Source: Leptolyngbya sp. SIO1E4 (GTDB taxonomy: Bacteria > Cyanobacteriota > Cyanobacteriia > Phormidesmidales > Phormidesmidaceae). From it: 64,000 bases of DNA. Position 1 is the stretch's first letter; each line of letters begins with the position of its first letter. The position numbers and the translations under genes were made by a program. The notes under the pieces were generated by a model. That model saw only the letters and a list, made by a program, of their open reading frames with translations, did no database searches and was not told the DNA's origin. This document shows, piece by piece, positions 16,385-25,584 of this stretch. The stretch covers positions 2,170,001 through 2,234,000 of the forward strand of contig JAAHFU020000001.1 of NCBI GenBank assembly GCA_010672825.2. The letters run 5' to 3'.

Positions 16385-17266
16385 TTATTTCATCGGTTTT
16401 TCTGGCAACGCTATCCGAGCCCGAAAGACCCGAGATTGGGTCAAAACCCCTTGAGAGGGGCTAAACAAAAACGCCAGAATGAACAAGCCAAATGCCACTA
16501 AGACAATCGCCGACCCTGATGGAATGTCTAGGTAGTAGCTCAAATACATCCCCATAATGCTCGACACTGCGCCTAAAAAAGCCCCGATCGTCATCATGGT
16601 GTGTAATTCTTTGACGAGAAGGTAGGCGGTCATTCCAGGGGCGACGAGCATTGCAATCACCAGCAAAACGCCTACTGTTTGTAAGCTGGCAATCACAGTC
16701 ATACTGATGGCCGTCACAATGCCCAGGTAATACCAGCGGACTGGCATTCCCCCGGCCTGGGCACCGACAGGGTCAAACGTGTAGAACAGCAGTTCTTTGT
16801 AAAACAGCCAAATCGCGATCAAGATTAAGACTGCGATGCCAAACGTCAGCATGAGGTCACCGCGATTCACGCCCAAGATGTTGCCAAACAGGACGTGAAT
16901 CAGGTCAATTTGATCAGCGCCGGGTAAGACGGTCACCAACGTTGTGCCGATCGCTAAAAACGACGCTAAAACCAGCGCCATGATTGAATCAAGCTTGAGC
17001 CGAGATTGAGATTCAATGCTGGATAAAACGACGGCACTCGCAACCCCAGCAACTAACGCCCCCACCGAAAGCGGCAACCCCAGGAAAACAGCGATGGGTA
17101 AGCCTGCCATCACTGAATGGGAAATCATGTCGCCCATCATGCCCATCTGCTGCACAATCATGTAACTGCCGACGATGGCACAGAGGATGCCTAACAATAT
17201 CCCCATAGATAGTGAATTGCGCATGAATTCAAACTGCAGGGGCTCAATTAACCAATGCAACATCAC
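16385..17266 (-). CDS. mntB: manganese/zinc ABC transporter permease (ABC-3 family)
   Basis: 293 residues, about eight to nine hydrophobic helices, with ABC-3 family signatures MGDMISHSVMAGLPIAVFLG near residue 45-65 and GVLLVIAMLVAPGMTAYLL near 195. Forms the membrane channel of an Mn(II)/Zn(II) importer with the ATPase at 17383 and the binding protein at 18312. Two ATGs are adjacent at the start. Transcribed together with the ATPase (116-bp gap). Specificity is taken from the binding protein; Zn remains an alternative. Confidence 0.88.
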   Translation of the reverse strand: MMLHWLIEPLQFEFMRNSLSMGILLGILCAIVGSYMIVQQMGMMGDMISHSVMAGLPIAVFLGLPLSVGALVAGVASAVVLSSIESQSRLKLDSIMALVLASFLAIGTTLVTVLPGADQIDLIHVLFGNILGVNRGDLMLTFGIAVLILIAIWLFYKELLFYTFDPVGAQAGGMPVRWYYLGIVTAISMTVIASLQTVGVLLVIAMLVAPGMTAYLLVKELHTMMTIGAFLGAVSSIMGMYLSYYLDIPSGSAIVLVAFGLFILAFLFSPSQGVLTQSRVFRARIALPEKPMK

Positions 17267-17382
17267 AGCTTCTCTAAATCACAGCTTCTCTGAAACAGCT
17301 TTACTCTGTTAAACCCTTGACCCCGATTTTGGAAAGTTCAATTCTTTGGGGCAAGGGATGAAATCATCATCAGGTCTAGGTA

Positions 17383-18102
17383 TTAAGCTGCTGCGAAGCG
17401 GACTGGGCCTTCATAAGCTGTGTGGAGATTTTCATCGGTCATCACTTCCTGCCGAGGCCCCATGGCAATCAAGCGTTTGTTAAGCAACATGAGCTGATCG
17501 TAGTGCTCCAGGGTTTCGCTCAGGTCGTGGCTAATGACCAGCAACGTTTTGGCTTGGGCTTTCAGTTCTGAAAAGATTTCAAACATGATGGACTCGGTCT
17601 TGCGATCGACGCCGGTGAAGGGTTCGTCAAAAATCAGGAGGTCGGCCTCCTTGGCCAAGGCCCGAGCCAAAAAGACACGCTGTTGCTGACCGCCGGACAG
17701 TTCACTGATACTGCGATTGCGAAGCTCATACATGCCCACTCGCGCCAACGACGCCTTGACGAGTTCGCGGGCTTGACGACTGGGTCGCCGAAACAATCCG
17801 GTGTGGATCGTGCGTCCCATCATTGCCACATTCCATACGGTAATGGGGTAATCCCAGTCAATTTGCGATCGCTGCGGCACATAGGCTACCTGGGAGAGTT
17901 GCCGCAGCAACGGCTGACCTTGTAATAGGGCCAAGCCTTTAACAGACTGAATCAACCCCAACATGGCTTTCACCATGGTGCTTTTGCCCGCACCGTTGGG
18001 GCCGAAAATGCCGACCAATTCACCCGCTCTAAAGGTGCAGCTCACATCTCTCAGGGCACAGGTTTCGCGATAACTGACCGACAAATTTTGGACTTGCAGC
18101 AT
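17383..18102 (-). CDS. mntA: manganese/zinc ABC transporter ATP-binding protein
   Basis: 239 residues from MLQVQNLSVSYRE; GGAGAAGG lies just upstream, favouring this ATG over the longer frame. Walker A GPNGAGKST near residue 36, Q-loop in VAYVPQRSQIDWDYP, signature LSGGQQQR, Walker B LLIFDEP and switch His in VISHD, all intact. Powers metal uptake with the downstream permease. Divergent from the substrate-binding gene. Confidence 0.9.
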   Translation of the reverse strand: MLQVQNLSVSYRETCALRDVSCTFRAGELVGIFGPNGAGKSTMVKAMLGLIQSVKGLALLQGQPLLRQLSQVAYVPQRSQIDWDYPITVWNVAMMGRTIHTGLFRRPSRQARELVKASLARVGMYELRNRSISELSGGQQQRVFLARALAKEADLLIFDEPFTGVDRKTESIMFEIFSELKAQAKTLLVISHDLSETLEHYDQLMLLNKRLIAMGPRQEVMTDENLHTAYEGPVRFAAA

Positions 18103-18124
18103 TAGCCTTCTCCACAAAATAAAA

Positions 18125-18163
18125 TTGAATAGACAATGAAATGAAAATGAGATAAATATGAAA
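18125..18163 (+). promoter_or_regulatory. 11-bp phased direct repeat between mntA and mntC
   Basis: On the + strand ATGAAA, ATGAGA and ATGAAA start at 18136, 18147 and 18158, with a weaker TTGAAT at 18125: 11-bp steps. On the other strand they read T(T/C)TCAT, the same set as before psbA. The array is about 23 bp from the mntA start and 150 bp from that of mntC. In Synechocystis mntCAB is repressed by the OmpR-family regulator ManR (established); assigning this array to ManR is inference. Confidence 0.6.
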
Positions 18164-18311
18164 TGAGCTTACTGCAAATGCATGTCAGAATCAATCCCTC
18201 TAAACGCGTCGGCAATATGACAGCACTCGGGCCCTGTCTTGCTGATCTGACTGCGCAGCAATGCTTTTTTGGATGCAACTGTTGAAAATTTAATTTAATG
18301 AGGAGCAATTT

Positions 18312-19325
18312 ATGTCAGGCTGCTTCCGACCCCAATCCCGCTCTGTCTGGGGCGCAATTGCCTTGGCGCTAGCCTTAGGTATCACGAGTTGTGCATCGAC
18401 AAACACGTCCAACCCCGCTGAGGTGTCATCTGCGGAGACGACCGATCCTGAAGCTACAGCGGCAGTCGCTGCAGGAGAGAACCCAAGTATCGTGGCCTCC
18501 TATAGTGTGTTGTGCAGCATGGTCGAACAAATTGCGGCTGACGTTCTGGAGCCCGATTGTTTGATCAGCTATGACCGAGACCCGCACACTTACGAAGCGA
18601 CGCCCTCTGATCGTCAAGCAATTGAGCAGGCAGATGCGGTTTTTTACGCTGGGCTTAATTTTGAACCCTCTATCATCCAGATGGCTGAGGCTACCACGAC
18701 GCCAGCCCCAAAGGTTGCCGTCCATGAAGAAGCCGTTGGGGAGCTAATTGAAGTGGAGGGAGAAGGGGAAGTCGCGCCGGATCCTCACATCTGGCACGAT
18801 GTAGAAAATGGCATCCGCATGGTGCAGCTAATCGAAGCCACCCTGTCAGGGGTTGACCCGACCAATGCTGAAACCTATACCCGCAATGCAACTGCCCTCA
18901 TTAGCGAGTTAGAACGGCTTGATGTTTGGATCCCTGAACAAATCGCAACCATCCCTGAAAATCTTCGACGGTTAATCACGACCCACGATGCGATGAGCTA
19001 TTACGCGCGGGCCTATGGGTTAACAGTGGAGGGAACGCTATTGGGCATTTCAACAGAAGAGGAGCCCACGGCAGCCCAGGTCAAAAATTTAACTGATGGT
19101 ATCAAAACGGTCGGGGTCCCGATGGTGTTTGCTGAACTCACCTCAAACGATAAGGTTTTGAGGACGGTTGCCAATGAAGCCGGGGTGGAAATTTCCAAGG
19201 ATGTGCTGATCGCAGACGGTATCGGCGAAAAGGGAACCCCGGCAGGAAGCTATCAGGGCATGCTGGTGTATAACACCTGCACCGTCGTGACAGGATTAGG
19301 GGGAGAATGTCAGCCCTTTGAATAG
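18312..19325 (+). CDS. mntC: manganese-type metal-binding lipoprotein of the ABC importer
   Basis: 337 residues; GAGGAG upstream of the ATG. Signal with lipobox GITSC. A cluster A-I metal-binding protein: ligands His in RDPHTYEATPSD, His in DPHIWHDVENG, Glu in VFAELTSND and Asp in LIADGIGEKG. This His-His-Glu-Asp set and the absence of the His-rich loop of ZnuA favour manganese. Extra cysteines (SVLCSMVEQ, EPDCLIS, YNTCTVV, GGECQP) could form disulphides; Synechocystis MntC has a redox-active one. Divergent from mntAB. Confidence 0.87.
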   Translation: MSGCFRPQSRSVWGAIALALALGITSCASTNTSNPAEVSSAETTDPEATAAVAAGENPSIVASYSVLCSMVEQIAADVLEPDCLISYDRDPHTYEATPSDRQAIEQADAVFYAGLNFEPSIIQMAEATTTPAPKVAVHEEAVGELIEVEGEGEVAPDPHIWHDVENGIRMVQLIEATLSGVDPTNAETYTRNATALISELERLDVWIPEQIATIPENLRRLITTHDAMSYYARAYGLTVEGTLLGISTEEEPTAAQVKNLTDGIKTVGVPMVFAELTSNDKVLRTVANEAGVEISKDVLIADGIGEKGTPAGSYQGMLVYNTCTVVTGLGGECQPFE

Positions 19326-19355
19326 GGAGATCACCTAAACGTTTTTCCAAATATG

Positions 19356-19397
19356 CCTAAAGCGCTGTGAACAATTGCCCACAGCGCTTTAGGTTTT
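19356..19397 (+). terminator. rho-independent terminator after mntC
   Basis: Perfect 14-bp arms CCTAAAGCGCTGTG and CACAGCGCTTTAGG around a 10-base loop, followed by TTTT. Could also work for the convergent minus-strand gene. Confidence 0.85.
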
Positions 19398-19452
19398 AAG
19401 GGAGCAGTCAGCGCCGCTACAACCATGGCAAAACTGAGGGATTTGAGCCGCC

Positions 19453-20223
19453 TTATTCTGAGGGAATCAGCGCCCAGTCTTGGGGTAATAGGTTCGCTAA
19501 AATCTCGAAGCCGCCCTGCCCATCCGGTTCTAGGACATAAGCAATACCCTGGGGGTCTGGATAAATTCCAGTTGCAGATTCAAACACATCGTCGTGGCCG
19601 ACGATTATGGTATTGGTTCCACTTGCAGGCACTGCCGTCAATAAGGGCATTACCGCCTCTCGCATCTGAGCAAATTGCTCATCGGTATACTCTTCTGCCG
19701 GGTAGAAATTGAGAGCAGATGTTTTTTGATACTCACCAAAGGCGATCGCGGCTGTTTGCCAAGCCCGACAGTACTCACTGGAGTAAATTTCGCCGATTGG
19801 AATTTCTAGCGCTTCGAACGAGCTGCCAATTACCTGAGCCTGACGCCACCCTGCTTCGCTGAGCGTTCGCTGGGTAGAGCAGTCGTTCAGATTGATATTG
19901 GGGTCGGCCTGGTCTGCGTAGTCTCGCTCAGTTTGAGCATGGCGGAAGTAAATCACATAGCCGCCTTCTTGTAATTCATCGCGCAGTTCTGGGCCGCTGA
20001 GGATGTCCTCAAAATCAGGGGCACCGCCTTCGCCACCTTCACCGCCTTCGCCGCCTTCACCGCCTTCACCGCCTTGAGCAATAACCTCCGCAGTCATAGA
20101 TGTCGCCTCTACCTCATCGAGGGTGCTGACATCTGTACTCTCTGCGGCCATCACTCCGTGGGCACCAACAGCAAGGAAACTGGTTGCCAGGAACAGTTCT
20201 ACAGACTTGAGTCGATTAGCCAT
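19453..20223 (-). CDS. exported histidine phosphatase family protein with Gly-Gly-Glu repeat linker
   Basis: 256 residues. N-terminal signal peptide (VELFLATSFLAVGAHGVMA). Residues about 51-67 are a GGE repeat, coded by a perfect-looking 9-bp tandem repeat near 20029-20075. The phosphatase domain follows: YFRHAQTERDYAD (Arg-His catalytic pair), SSEYCRAWQTA and the second His in IIVGHDDVF. Such branch-2-like proteins act on phosphate esters in the periplasm. The repeat makes the linker length prone to change. Substrate unknown. Confidence 0.8.
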   Translation of the reverse strand: MANRLKSVELFLATSFLAVGAHGVMAAESTDVSTLDEVEATSMTAEVIAQGGEGGEGGEGGEGGEGGAPDFEDILSGPELRDELQEGGYVIYFRHAQTERDYADQADPNINLNDCSTQRTLSEAGWRQAQVIGSSFEALEIPIGEIYSSEYCRAWQTAAIAFGEYQKTSALNFYPAEEYTDEQFAQMREAVMPLLTAVPASGTNTIIVGHDDVFESATGIYPDPQGIAYVLEPDGQGGFEILANLLPQDWALIPSE

Positions 20224-20754
20224 CTCAAATAAGAATTGTTTTCAAGAAAATTGGTTTGAGAAGACACTACTCCGAAATCAGAATTTTTGTCAATAAAGCT
20301 ACAAGGCAACTACTGATGGACCAACTCTCATTGCTGCTTTGAAGGTTGATTGTTGTTGGCATAACAACATTAGTGGCTGATCGACTTTTCAACCCTGCCT
20401 CTGACTGGGGTTGCTGGGGCAAGTGAATGGCCCTTGAAAAGCAAATTTCCCTAGGGTTTCCATGCTTCGATCTTGGGAGTGATTAAAACGCTATCTCGTT
20501 GCGAGATCTTCCAAGGAGATATCGACATCCAGCAGTTGCTCTGGAGCCTATAGACATAACTTGATATGGCCTTGTTGGTGTCCAATGACTTCTGTTGATA
20601 ACAACGACGACTTGGTTGTCATTTGTTGTGACACCTAGTCTCATCAAAGGGATGTTAGTATCGATTTCTTGTTAGCTCATGAGCAATCATCTCTGCGGGG
20701 GCTTAGAGGTATCGCAAAGGGCAGCAGGATGTATCTTGCTTCTGCGTAGCAGTC
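20224..20754. other. gene-free stretch
   Basis: No convincing coding frame. Contains a palindromic TGTCATTTGTTGTGACA near 20617 and a HIP-poor, AT-rich sequence; otherwise nothing recognised. Confidence 0.5.
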
Positions 20755-20836
20755 GGCAGAAAGATGAATCGAAACGCTTAATTAGAGAGCCGTTGAGTGA
20801 TCTGGACTGTCCTAATGCAAAGGCGGACTGCTATAG
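20755..20836 (-). repeat. family C miniature element, copy C1
   Basis: Inverted relative to the copy at 49461: shares gctatagcagtccg, ttaggacagtccaga, tcactcaacggctctct and aagcgttt with it. The inner end is diverged. Confidence 0.7.
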
Positions 20837-20994
20837 CGACGAGTTCTCCTGTGAGTGAGGGTGACTCTCGACGTTGGCCTGAGTGTTGCAAAATCTAGAG
20901 ATGGTGCCAAATTGGGGTCAATCAGCAGAGCTACCTAAAACCGTCATCACTTCTGGAGGGTGAGACCAATAATTACATTGCACGGAAAGAGCCC

Positions 20995-21648
20995 ATGATT
21001 TTTCAGATGTCCAATGTGCTGTCCGAGGATGAGTTGGCCAAACTGCAAGCATTTCTGGCCACGGCTGAATTCATAGATGGCAAATTAACTGCTGGCTGGT
21101 ACGCCAAACAGGTGAAAAAGAATCGCCAGCTTCAGGGTTCCGAGGCCAAAGACTCGCGGGCACAAATCAAAGCTGCTTTGGAGCGTCATCCTCTATTTCA
21201 GGCTGCAGTGCGCCCTAAGCAGATCCATTCCATTTTGCTGAGTCGCTATGATCTCGGTATGGAGTATGGTCGTCACACCGATAATGCCTTAATGGGACAG
21301 TACCGCTCTGATGTTTCCTTTACGGTATTTCTCAGTAATCCAGAGGATTATGACGGGGGCGAACTGATCATTGAAGGAGCCGATGATGAGCGTAGCTATA
21401 AACTCGCGGCTGGGGCTGCGATTGTTTATCCTTCTTCCAGTTTGCATCGGGTGACTCCGGTAAAACGAGGAAGCCGCTTGGCTGCAGTGGGGTGGGTCCA
21501 GAGTTGGGTGCGTGATGCTGCGAAACGCGAGGTGTTGTTTGACCTGGATACAGTGCGGCGATCGCTCTACGCCCAGTCCGGAAAAACCGACGAGTTTGAC
21601 CTGCTGTGCAAAAGCCTGGCCAACCTAACCCGACAATGGTGTGAGTAG
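20995..21648 (+). CDS. PKHD-type Fe(II)/2-oxoglutarate dioxygenase (PiuC/YbiX family)
   Basis: 217 residues. Fe ligands His and Asp in YGRHTDNA near residue 98-100, distal His in SSLHRVTPV and 2-oxoglutarate Arg in KRGSRLAAVGW; DYDGGELIIE lies between. The full length matches the PKHD hydroxylase family, whose members are often iron-regulated and linked to siderophore uptake, though the physiological substrate is not settled. No TonB-dependent receptor is adjacent here. Fifty bases separate it from the next gene. Confidence 0.9.
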   Translation: MIFQMSNVLSEDELAKLQAFLATAEFIDGKLTAGWYAKQVKKNRQLQGSEAKDSRAQIKAALERHPLFQAAVRPKQIHSILLSRYDLGMEYGRHTDNALMGQYRSDVSFTVFLSNPEDYDGGELIIEGADDERSYKLAAGAAIVYPSSSLHRVTPVKRGSRLAAVGWVQSWVRDAAKREVLFDLDTVRRSLYAQSGKTDEFDLLCKSLANLTRQWCE

Positions 21649-21698
21649 TCCGAGCGAATGACGATATAACCGTAATATAGTTCAGGAGCCTGGTAACT

Positions 21699-22268
21699 AT
21701 GACAGCCTATCCAGACGCGCAAACTCAGGCACCTAGCTTTAATAAGGCGTGGAGATCATTGGCCAATAGCCGCTTCTGGGCATTGACGCTGCTGGCTATT
21801 GGTACAGCTAGTAACAGCATTTATGCCCATGCTCCTCTAGCTGCGTTTGCCACCGTGAGTGGCGTCACTCTGAGCAGGCAGCGGGCGATCGCGATTGCAG
21901 TATTGATCTGGCTGGTGAATCAAGTTATTGGGTTTGGTCTGCGCGGTTATCCCCTGACCGTGGTGGCTTTTACTTGGGGAGCCCTGATGGGGCTAGGCAC
22001 CCTACTCGTCACAGTGGGCGCAAGTTGGCGACCGGCTTTTAGCCGCTCTACTGGGGCCGGGCATTTTGGGTGGATGGCGATCGCGACTTTGGGTGGGTTC
22101 GTGCTCTACCAAGGCATTATCATGTTGGCACTGCCTGGGTTAACAGAAGGTCACAGCATGGGCTGGGATATCGTTGGCAGACTTTTCCTGCAGCAGCTTA
22201 CCTGGGTGGGGGCGATCGCCTTAGGACATGGCCTCCTGCTCTGGCGTATGCTAGCAGCCACCCATTAA
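21699..22268 (+). CDS. integral membrane protein, unknown function
   Basis: 189 residues with five hydrophobic segments: WALTLLAIGTASNSIY, APLAAFATVSGVTLS, AIAIAVLIWLVNQVIGFG, FTWGALMGLGTLLVTVG and a C-terminal pair. Ribosome site CAGGAG nine bases upstream. No family assigned; general layout resembles small cyanobacterial membrane proteins sometimes annotated near transporters. Follows the dioxygenase in the same direction, so joint expression is possible. Confidence 0.6.
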   Translation: MTAYPDAQTQAPSFNKAWRSLANSRFWALTLLAIGTASNSIYAHAPLAAFATVSGVTLSRQRAIAIAVLIWLVNQVIGFGLRGYPLTVVAFTWGALMGLGTLLVTVGASWRPAFSRSTGAGHFGWMAIATLGGFVLYQGIIMLALPGLTEGHSMGWDIVGRLFLQQLTWVGAIALGHGLLLWRMLAATH

Positions 22269-22286
22269 ATCTGGGCCAGCCCTGAC

Positions 22287-22382
22287 TATAGCCCTATTCA
22301 GGTCAATCCAGTACGTTTTGGTGAAGGCAGGGTCTAGGGTTTGGGGTCTAGGGTGTGCTTGATCCGAATGCACACCGCTATA
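22287..22382 (+). repeat. family A miniature element, copy A4 (best copy)
   Basis: 96 bp from TATAGCCCTATTCAGG to GCACACCGCTATA. The inside holds a G-rich block of gggtctag/gggttt units. Nearly identical, one base apart, to the inverted copy at 38406-38501. Confidence 0.9.
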
Positions 22383-22412
22383 TTTCTGTCGCAATTGCCG
22401 TCTCAACACATC

Positions 22413-22444
22413 AAAAAACCTCTCCCAGCTTGTGGAAGAGGTTT
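22413..22444 (-). terminator. rho-independent terminator of petE
   Basis: On the minus strand AAACCTCT, a loop of about 13 bases, AGAGGTTT, then a T-run. It is 35 bp past the petE stop. Confidence 0.75.
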
Positions 22445-22478
22445 ATGAGGGCGAAAATTTTTGCAGAAAAACGAATGC

Positions 22479-22895
22479 CTAATCTTCCAGGAGAATTTGG
22501 CCAAACATTCCAGCACCGCGATGGGGAGCACAATAGTACTTGTACTCTCCAGCAGGCATATCGCTGGTGAAGGTTGTGGAGTAAGACTCACCAGGTGCAA
22601 AGGTGAGTTGGTTATGGGACAGCGCTTCTGCAGCCCCTTTACCACCTGGGATGATGTTTGCGTCGAAAATCACATTGTGGGGAGCCATTTTGTTATTCAC
22701 CCAGGTGACAGTGTCACCCGCCTTGACCGTTAAATTAGCCGGTTCAAAGACGAGTAACCCAGCATCAGACCCCATCTTGACCTGATAATCGGTTGCCATG
22801 GCGGGGGCTGGCGCAGAAAGTAGCGTTGCCAACACAGCGACTAACGCTAAAGAGAGCAGCCCCAATTTCGTAACAGTGCGTACGATGAGTTTCAT
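22479..22895 (-). CDS. petE: plastocyanin
   Basis: 138-residue precursor. A Sec or Tat-independent signal peptide ([16 protein letters not shown]) ends at APAMA, giving a mature protein of about 103 residues. Type I copper ligands: His in APHNVIF, and Cys, His and Met in [13 protein letters not shown]. Carries electrons from cytochrome f to photosystem I or to a terminal oxidase in the thylakoid lumen. In many cyanobacteria it replaces cytochrome c6 when copper is available. Monocistronic, with its own terminator. Confidence 0.96.
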   Translation of the reverse strand: MKLIVRTVTKLGLLSLALVAVLATLLSAPAPAMATDYQVKMGSDAGLLVFEPANLTVKAGDTVTWVNNKMAPHNVIFDANIIPGGKGAAEALSHNQLTFAPGESYSTTFTSDMPAGEYKYYCAPHRGAGMFGQILLED

Positions 22896-23001
22896 AGGAT
22901 TCTTGAAAGTGCGATCGCTTAAAAGTTCTATAGAATATTTTACAACAGCAAATAAATCTGTTCATTTCTTGTCGGCGAGCCCTAGTAGCACGGGTTTCCT
23001 T

Positions 23002-23019
23002 GAGTTGAATAAACAACTC
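23002..23019. promoter_or_regulatory. inverted repeat upstream of petE
   Basis: GAGTTG, six bases, CAACTC: a perfect six-base dyad about 107-124 bp before the petE ATG. It could be an operator or just a hairpin; no known cyanobacterial copper-regulator consensus could be checked. Confidence 0.3.
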
Positions 23020-23147
23020 TCAGAGAAAACTACGAACCCAGCATCCCGATAGCTAAAAAACCGGGTGCTTGTACGCTGGTCGATTCTGTCTGTTGTTGAC
23101 AGCACAAAAAAGGCCGCATTGTCAGGGCTCAATCGGAGAGGGGTTCT

Positions 23148-24248
23148 TTACACTTTGACCTGGGCGGTTTGACGAACGGAGTTGATAGGCACCAGCCTAT
23201 TCGCGGCAGAATCCCACAGAATATATTGGGAGCAAGCGAGCATATCGCTGATTCGAAGCGTCTTTGTTTTGGTCAGGAGGTGAATGTTTTTGTGATGACA
23301 AGCCCTCAGGTTGTAATTAGGAATTCTTTCAGAAAGATGGTGAACGCTGTGATAGCTGATATCTGCTGTAAACCACTTGAGAATTTCGGGTAAGTCTAGA
23401 TAGCTGCTCCCCTCAACAGCGCCGAGTAAATAATCCCAACCCTCTGTTTTATGAGCATAAGCACCTTCAAAGTTATGCTGCACAAAGAATACGCTAATAA
23501 AAATTGCAGCTGAAAAGGTCAGGATGACAGAGTACATCCCTAAGAAAAACCCAGTTCCGAGTAAATTGCATAAGAAAATCCAGCTGCCAATGACACAAAT
23601 ATTGTTGAGCAGCACGTCCCAAAATTCAGCTTCAGTTGACCAATACTTTGGACGATGGGATGCAACAACTTCTGACCAACTGGCGCGGGGTGCCGACTTC
23701 CAGGCAGACAAGAGATCTTTCAAAAAATCATAAATTCCCGCAATCAAAATAATTCTGGGCTTGAAAGCAAGATAGAAAAAACCGCCTGGGAATATCATGA
23801 GCGGATGCCTGAGAAGGCCATAAAGCCTTTGATCAGATGGGCTGAGCCGAAAAAACTCTTCAGTTGAGAGAAATGTCCCGACACCGCGATAGCGCTCCCA
23901 ATCACCGTTGGTTTTGTGATGGTAGGCATGATCTTTTGACCACCAGTATTGGGGAATGGCATTAATAACGCCTAAAATAAACCCGACAACTCGATTGACT
24001 TTTTTTGATGTAAAAAGCGAATAGTGTCCACAATCATGCATTAACGAAAAGCAGCGTAATGCAAATAGAACAATTAAGAGGATGATAGGCGGTAAAAACC
24101 AAACAGAAACCGCAGCTAACTTGACGGCTAGAATCCATAAGGCTACATAAGGAACCAGCGTATTGAGAATTTGATAAGTTGCCCGTAGGTCATTGCTCTT
24201 CATGTAGGGAGTAAGGACAAAATCAGACTTCTTAATCACGGTTTCCAT
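23148..24248 (-). CDS. fatty acid desaturase
   Basis: 366 residues with the three membrane-desaturase histidine boxes: HDCGH near residue 71, HAYHH near 107 and HSVHH near 306, which bind the di-iron centre, and hydrophobic pairs between them. The layout resembles acyl-lipid delta-12/omega-3 (DesA/DesB-like) enzymes more than delta-9, but regioselectivity cannot be read from sequence. The gene is visibly more AT-rich than petE. It stands alone. Confidence 0.88.
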   Translation of the reverse strand: METVIKKSDFVLTPYMKSNDLRATYQILNTLVPYVALWILAVKLAAVSVWFLPPIILLIVLFALRCFSLMHDCGHYSLFTSKKVNRVVGFILGVINAIPQYWWSKDHAYHHKTNGDWERYRGVGTFLSTEEFFRLSPSDQRLYGLLRHPLMIFPGGFFYLAFKPRIILIAGIYDFLKDLLSAWKSAPRASWSEVVASHRPKYWSTEAEFWDVLLNNICVIGSWIFLCNLLGTGFFLGMYSVILTFSAAIFISVFFVQHNFEGAYAHKTEGWDYLLGAVEGSSYLDLPEILKWFTADISYHSVHHLSERIPNYNLRACHHKNIHLLTKTKTLRISDMLACSQYILWDSAANRLVPINSVRQTAQVKV

Positions 24249-24652
24249 TCAGTCGAGTACTCCGCAGAAGGACGATAGCTGGTTGATGGGCAAAACTAGC
24301 GCAGTAGGTAATTAAAGCATCACCCCCTACGTAACCTGTCTGTGCAGGTTTTTAGAAGTAGGAATATTCTAGTCTGCAGCGGTTGATTTTGGGTATCAGC
24401 TGCAATTTGTGGCTGATCGTGATACCTCTAAAATCGAAGGAACAAAGCCCAGGCAACTTTCCCTGGCAGAAGTCGGGATGGCCTCGGCTTTTCCCACCTG
24501 CGGTTCATTGACGCCATGATTTCTCGGTTGAAAACCGAGTCCAGGTTTGATTTCCAGGATGCGTCCCTGGCAATGGCACATTCGTCACGGGTAGATTGAC
24601 TGCCCTTTAATGGCCATTTGTCAAGGTTTGATGATCACCATCAGCATCTATT
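24249..24652. other. gene-free stretch with hairpins
   Basis: No supported gene. Two clear hairpins: AACCTG...CAGGTT followed by TTTT at 24331-24352 (terminator-like, no gene upstream on that strand) and CTCGGTT, three bases, AACCGAG at about 24523-24540. The block 24396-24580 has several self-complementary pieces and might be a decayed gene or structured RNA; neither can be shown. Confidence 0.35.
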
Positions 24653-24733
24653 TATAGACTGGTTCAGTTGAGTCCAGTACATCTGGGTTAAGACAGGGGC
24701 TAGGGTATGCTTTATCCGGATGCAAACCGCTAT
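24653..24733 (+). repeat. family A miniature element, copy A5 (shortened)
   Basis: Shares tatagactggttcagttgag, acatctgggttaagacaggg and atgcaaaccgctat with A2 and A7 but lacks one gggtctag unit of the G-rich block. Confidence 0.7.
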
Positions 24734-24870
24734 CAGTGGCGGCTGCGCATACGCATCTCATGGGATTGGCATAGCGTTGTGAGGTAACTTGCCTGAAGAC
24801 GTCTCGCTTTACAGGAGGACTTGGGTTCAACGGAAGCAGGACTCGCTGGCGTCAGCGACGGGTTAGATCT

Positions 24871-24926
24871 CTGTTTGGGCCAGTCTGTTTGAGCAAATCT
24901 GTTCGGGCAAATCTGTTTGGGCAAAA
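24871..24926 (+). repeat. 14-bp tandem repeat, four units
   Basis: Units ctgtttgggccagt, ctgtttgagcaaat, ctgttcgggcaaat and ctgtttgggcaaaa. Non-coding spacer; role unknown. Confidence 0.75.
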
Positions 24927-25584
24927 AGGAGGGTATGGGCTGGGTCAACTGTCAGGAGAGGCGGTTACCCGATGCACACCTCTCGGGGTAGGATGGGCAC
25001 CGTTAACGTGATTGTCCCCAGGGCGTCAAAAAGTGATCAGCAATGGGCGATCGCATCCGGCAAAAATCCAGTTGTTTCACATCTTTTTCATACAGTTTTT
25101 GGGTTTATCACAAGACAGTTTTCTAAATTCTGCGATATCGATACAAGTCTTAAAAATTTCTGATAACCCTGCTCACGAGTAGGGTGAGTGGCTAAACTAC
25201 AGAGTGTTAGATAAGTCAGAATTAGGCGCTTTGGCAAACTGCATTTAGACGTGATTTTATTGATTGTATGAAAGGCCACTATCGTCAAACCCTCAACGCC
25301 TCAAAAAGCGTAAGTATGAGATTACTGAAATCCTTGTAAGATTGTCCATTAGGAACTCTTTTGGATTTTCCTTGTCATGAATGCTTGGCCGCTTGTGGCT
25401 GCCCCCTTTAGTGCCTCTCGTTATGCCGTCATGGGTTCAGGTAATTCCTCAGACACCGCCCCCTACTGGGTGTTCTGCTTTCTACAGAGCAAAAATAGGT
25501 TGCCCTGGCTCAGCGACAACATGACAGGTACGGTCGCTAAAAAATTTTTACTCAGCAATAGCCTTTAAATGGGGGAGAATAACG
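24927..25584. other. gene-free stretch
   Basis: Only short frames without homology features (for example 25377-25568). One HIP1 octamer near 25048. Nothing else seen. Confidence 0.45.

Noticed and set aside
18312-19325. ZnuA zinc-binding protein
   Set aside because: No His-rich loop, and the third ligand is Glu; zinc transport is not fully excluded.
24396-24581. 61-codon minus-strand ORF
   Set aside because: No ribosome site, no protein-like features, lies in a hairpin-rich spacer.
25377-25568. 63-codon ORF before the oxidase operon
   Set aside because: Low-quality frame without recognisable domain or ribosome site.
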